From NCBI GenBank assembly GCA_024277055.1, contig JAJRVZ010000299.1, forward strand, positions 1 through 35,830: a DNA stretch of 35,830 nucleotides. The letters are read 5' to 3'. A model generated the notes under the pieces. The model was not told the origin of the DNA. It did not search any database and saw only the letters and a program-made list of their open reading frames with translations. Made by a program: the position numbers and the translations under genes. This document shows positions 34,233 through 35,830 of this stretch, one piece after another (position 1 is the first letter of the stretch; each line of letters opens with the position of its first letter). This stretch comes from Calditrichota bacterium. Lineage in GTDB: Bacteria; Calditrichota; Calditrichia; JAJRVZ01.

Positions 34233-35558
34233 TTAGCCTAATCCAAAGGGAATATTTCCCATGCCTCTTTTCGGCATACGTTTCATCTTTTTCATCATTT
34301 TTTTCATCTGCCCGAACTGGTTGAGCAACTTATTGACATCCTGTACTTTCGTGCCGCTGCCCATGGCAATTCTTTTGCGCCGGCTGCCGTTCAATATTTT
34401 CGGATTGCGCCGTTCCTGTACGGTCATGGAATAGATGATCGCTTCTATATACTTGAAAGCGTTGTCGTCCACCTGTACACCGCGCATCTGGGCGCCCATG
34501 CCCGGGATCATGCCCAGCAACTGATCCAGCGGTCCCATTTTTTTAATCTGCTGGATCTGGTCCAGGAAATCTTCCAGTGTAAACTCATTCCTGCGCAGCT
34601 TTTGTTCCATTTTCTGCGCATTTTCTACATCAATCGTCTCCTGTGCTTTTTCCACAAACGAAACGATATCGCCCATGCCCAGAATCCGGGAAGCCATGCG
34701 GTCCGGGTAAAACTGTTCGACCGCATCTGGCTTTTCGCCGGTTCCGATAAACTTGATCGGTTTGCCGGTAACCGAACGAATGGATATCGCCGCACCACCG
34801 CGGGTATCGCCGTCCATTTTCGTCAGCACGATACCGTCGAAATCGAGGCGTTCCAGAAAGGCGCCGGCCGTGTTGACCGCATCCTGCCCGGTCATACCGT
34901 CAGCGACAAACAGGATTTCCTGCGGCTGAACTTTTTTCTTGATCTGTTCCAGTTCGGACATCATCCGATCGTCGACATGCAGACGACCGGCCGTATCCAG
35001 AATAACGACATCGCGCGATTTTTTGCGGGCTTCACCGATGGCGTTGGCACAAATGGCCACCGCATCCCCGGATGTTTCCGAATAAACGGGAAGGTTGAGA
35101 CCTTTACCGACTATTTCCAACTGCTCAATCGCAGCAGGCCGGTAAATATCGGCAGCAACCAGCAGCGGGTGTTTACCCTTTTTACGAAGAAAATTCGCCA
35201 GTTTCCCGGCAAAGGTCGTTTTACCCGACCCCTGCAATCCACACAACATAATCACGGTTGGCGGAATTCCGGCGGATTTTAATTGCGAAGTGTTTTCACC
35301 CAGCAATTTCACCAATTCATCATGAACAATCTTTACGACCATTTGCCCCGGAGTAACACTGCGCAGGACTTCCTGTCCCACAGCACGGGCTTCCACAGCT
35401 GTGATGAATTGTTTTACAACTTTGTAGTTGACATCCGCTTCAAGAAGCGCACGGCGTATTTCTTTCATGGAATCGGCGATATTCTTTTCGCTCAGCTTGC
35501 CGTGGCCGCGCAATTTCCTGAATACCGATTCCAGCTTCTGCGATAAATCGTCCAGCAT
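34233..35558 (-). CDS. ffh: Signal recognition particle protein Ffh (SRP54)
   Basis: The SRP GTPase that binds signal sequences and 4.5S RNA and docks with FtsY for co-translational membrane targeting. The 441-residue protein has the N domain (1-90), the G domain with GLQGSGKTT (107-115), a DTAGRL G3 motif, TKMDGDTRGG (G4), and a Met-rich M domain with SRRKRIAMGSG and KKMMKKMKRM near the end. Length is normal. It is the first gene of the operon, with rpsP 31 nt downstream; its promoter must be in 35559-35830. Confidence 0.97.
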   Translation of the reverse strand: MLDDLSQKLESVFRKLRGHGKLSEKNIADSMKEIRRALLEADVNYKVVKQFITAVEARAVGQEVLRSVTPGQMVVKIVHDELVKLLGENTSQLKSAGIPPTVIMLCGLQGSGKTTFAGKLANFLRKKGKHPLLVAADIYRPAAIEQLEIVGKGLNLPVYSETSGDAVAICANAIGEARKKSRDVVILDTAGRLHVDDRMMSELEQIKKKVQPQEILFVADGMTGQDAVNTAGAFLERLDFDGIVLTKMDGDTRGGAAISIRSVTGKPIKFIGTGEKPDAVEQFYPDRMASRILGMGDIVSFVEKAQETIDVENAQKMEQKLRRNEFTLEDFLDQIQQIKKMGPLDQLLGMIPGMGAQMRGVQVDDNAFKYIEAIIYSMTVQERRNPKILNGSRRKRIAMGSGTKVQDVNKLLNQFGQMKKMMKKMKRMPKRGMGNIPFGLG

Positions 35559-35830
35559 GGTTTCGTCTGATTTCAGTTTTCATAAAGACTGCGGAATTTA
35601 AGGAATAAAAATCAGGCAAGCAATAAATTTAACCTATTTTGCAGGATTCACCCGTCTTTTTTCCCTGAACATCAAACATACGACAAAACCGGACCGATTT
35701 ATTCCGGCCTTCCGGATGCAAAGTTGACGCACCTGTTCCATCCCGGATACAGAACCGACACACTTTTGTTTTAACATAAAAATGTCCAAATTGACCTGCA
35801 TCTTAAAAGCCATTAAATTAGCACTTAACC
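35559..35830. other. Intergenic region upstream of ffh
   Basis: No credible gene in the last 272 nt. It should hold the promoter of the ffh-rplS operon. TTGCTT, 17 nt and TAAATT can be read on the - strand about 60 nt upstream of the start, but the match to a sigma-70 promoter is poor. Confidence 0.4.

Noticed and set aside
35559-35830. 4.5S RNA gene (ffs) next to ffh
   Set aside because: I looked for a long self-complementary stem with the conserved SRP loop and saw none.
1-35830. CRISPR arrays, tRNA or rRNA genes, insertion sequences
   Set aside because: No regularly spaced repeats, cloverleaf-like sequence or transposase frame was found. The gene cluster in 31.6-35.6 kb is protein-coding only.

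Overview
The window looks like a chromosomal segment of a Gram-negative bacterium of the FCB supergroup, of the Calditrichota/KSB1/Ignavibacteria-like kind; the phylum is inferred, not proven. The evidence is a PorV-type outer-membrane protein, a TonB-dependent receptor, several lipoproteins with SPII signals, and seven secreted proteins (one broken) that end in a type IX secretion (T9SS) type A sorting domain, most with the NYPNPFNP signature. One gene (134-931) is on the + strand. The rest are on the - strand, so transcription runs right to left. A further - strand gene starts at the extreme left edge.

Region 1 (1-10.9 kb) is an island of secreted proteins. From left to right it holds a small membrane protein, a beta-propeller/redoxin protein whose catalytic CxxC reads TGA-Pro-Val-Cys (a probable selenoprotein with a SECIS-like hairpin), a related beta-propeller gene broken by in-frame TAA and TAG codons, a matrixin-type zinc protease with a small secreted partner, and a large secreted protein with a glutamine-amidotransferase-like domain. 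Several rho-independent terminators separate these units.

Region 2 (8.9-22.5 kb) reads as one long operon in the order TonB-dependent receptor, Asp-rich FnIII secreted protein, PorV-like T9SS protein, 1394-residue pseudo-peptidase, TPR lipoprotein, 662-residue secreted protein. It ends in a strong terminator at about 8.9 kb. It looks like an outer-membrane and cell-surface module in which PorV would serve the sorting-domain proteins around it.

Region 3 (22.8-31.6 kb) is a tightly packed run. It encodes an unusual zinc-ribbon/PlsC acyltransferase, an Ig-like lipoprotein, DapF, a TPR lipoprotein, mannose-1-phosphate guanylyltransferase, a small unknown protein, a PilZ protein, and an active-looking gluzincin relative of the 1394-residue protein. 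The peptidase appears to start at a non-canonical ATC codon.

Region 4 (31.6-35.6 kb) is the conserved ribosome/SRP operon ffh-rpsP-khpA-rimM-trmD-rplS, closed by a terminator. Its S16 protein carries a very long acidic tail. I saw no tRNA, rRNA, CRISPR array or insertion sequence.
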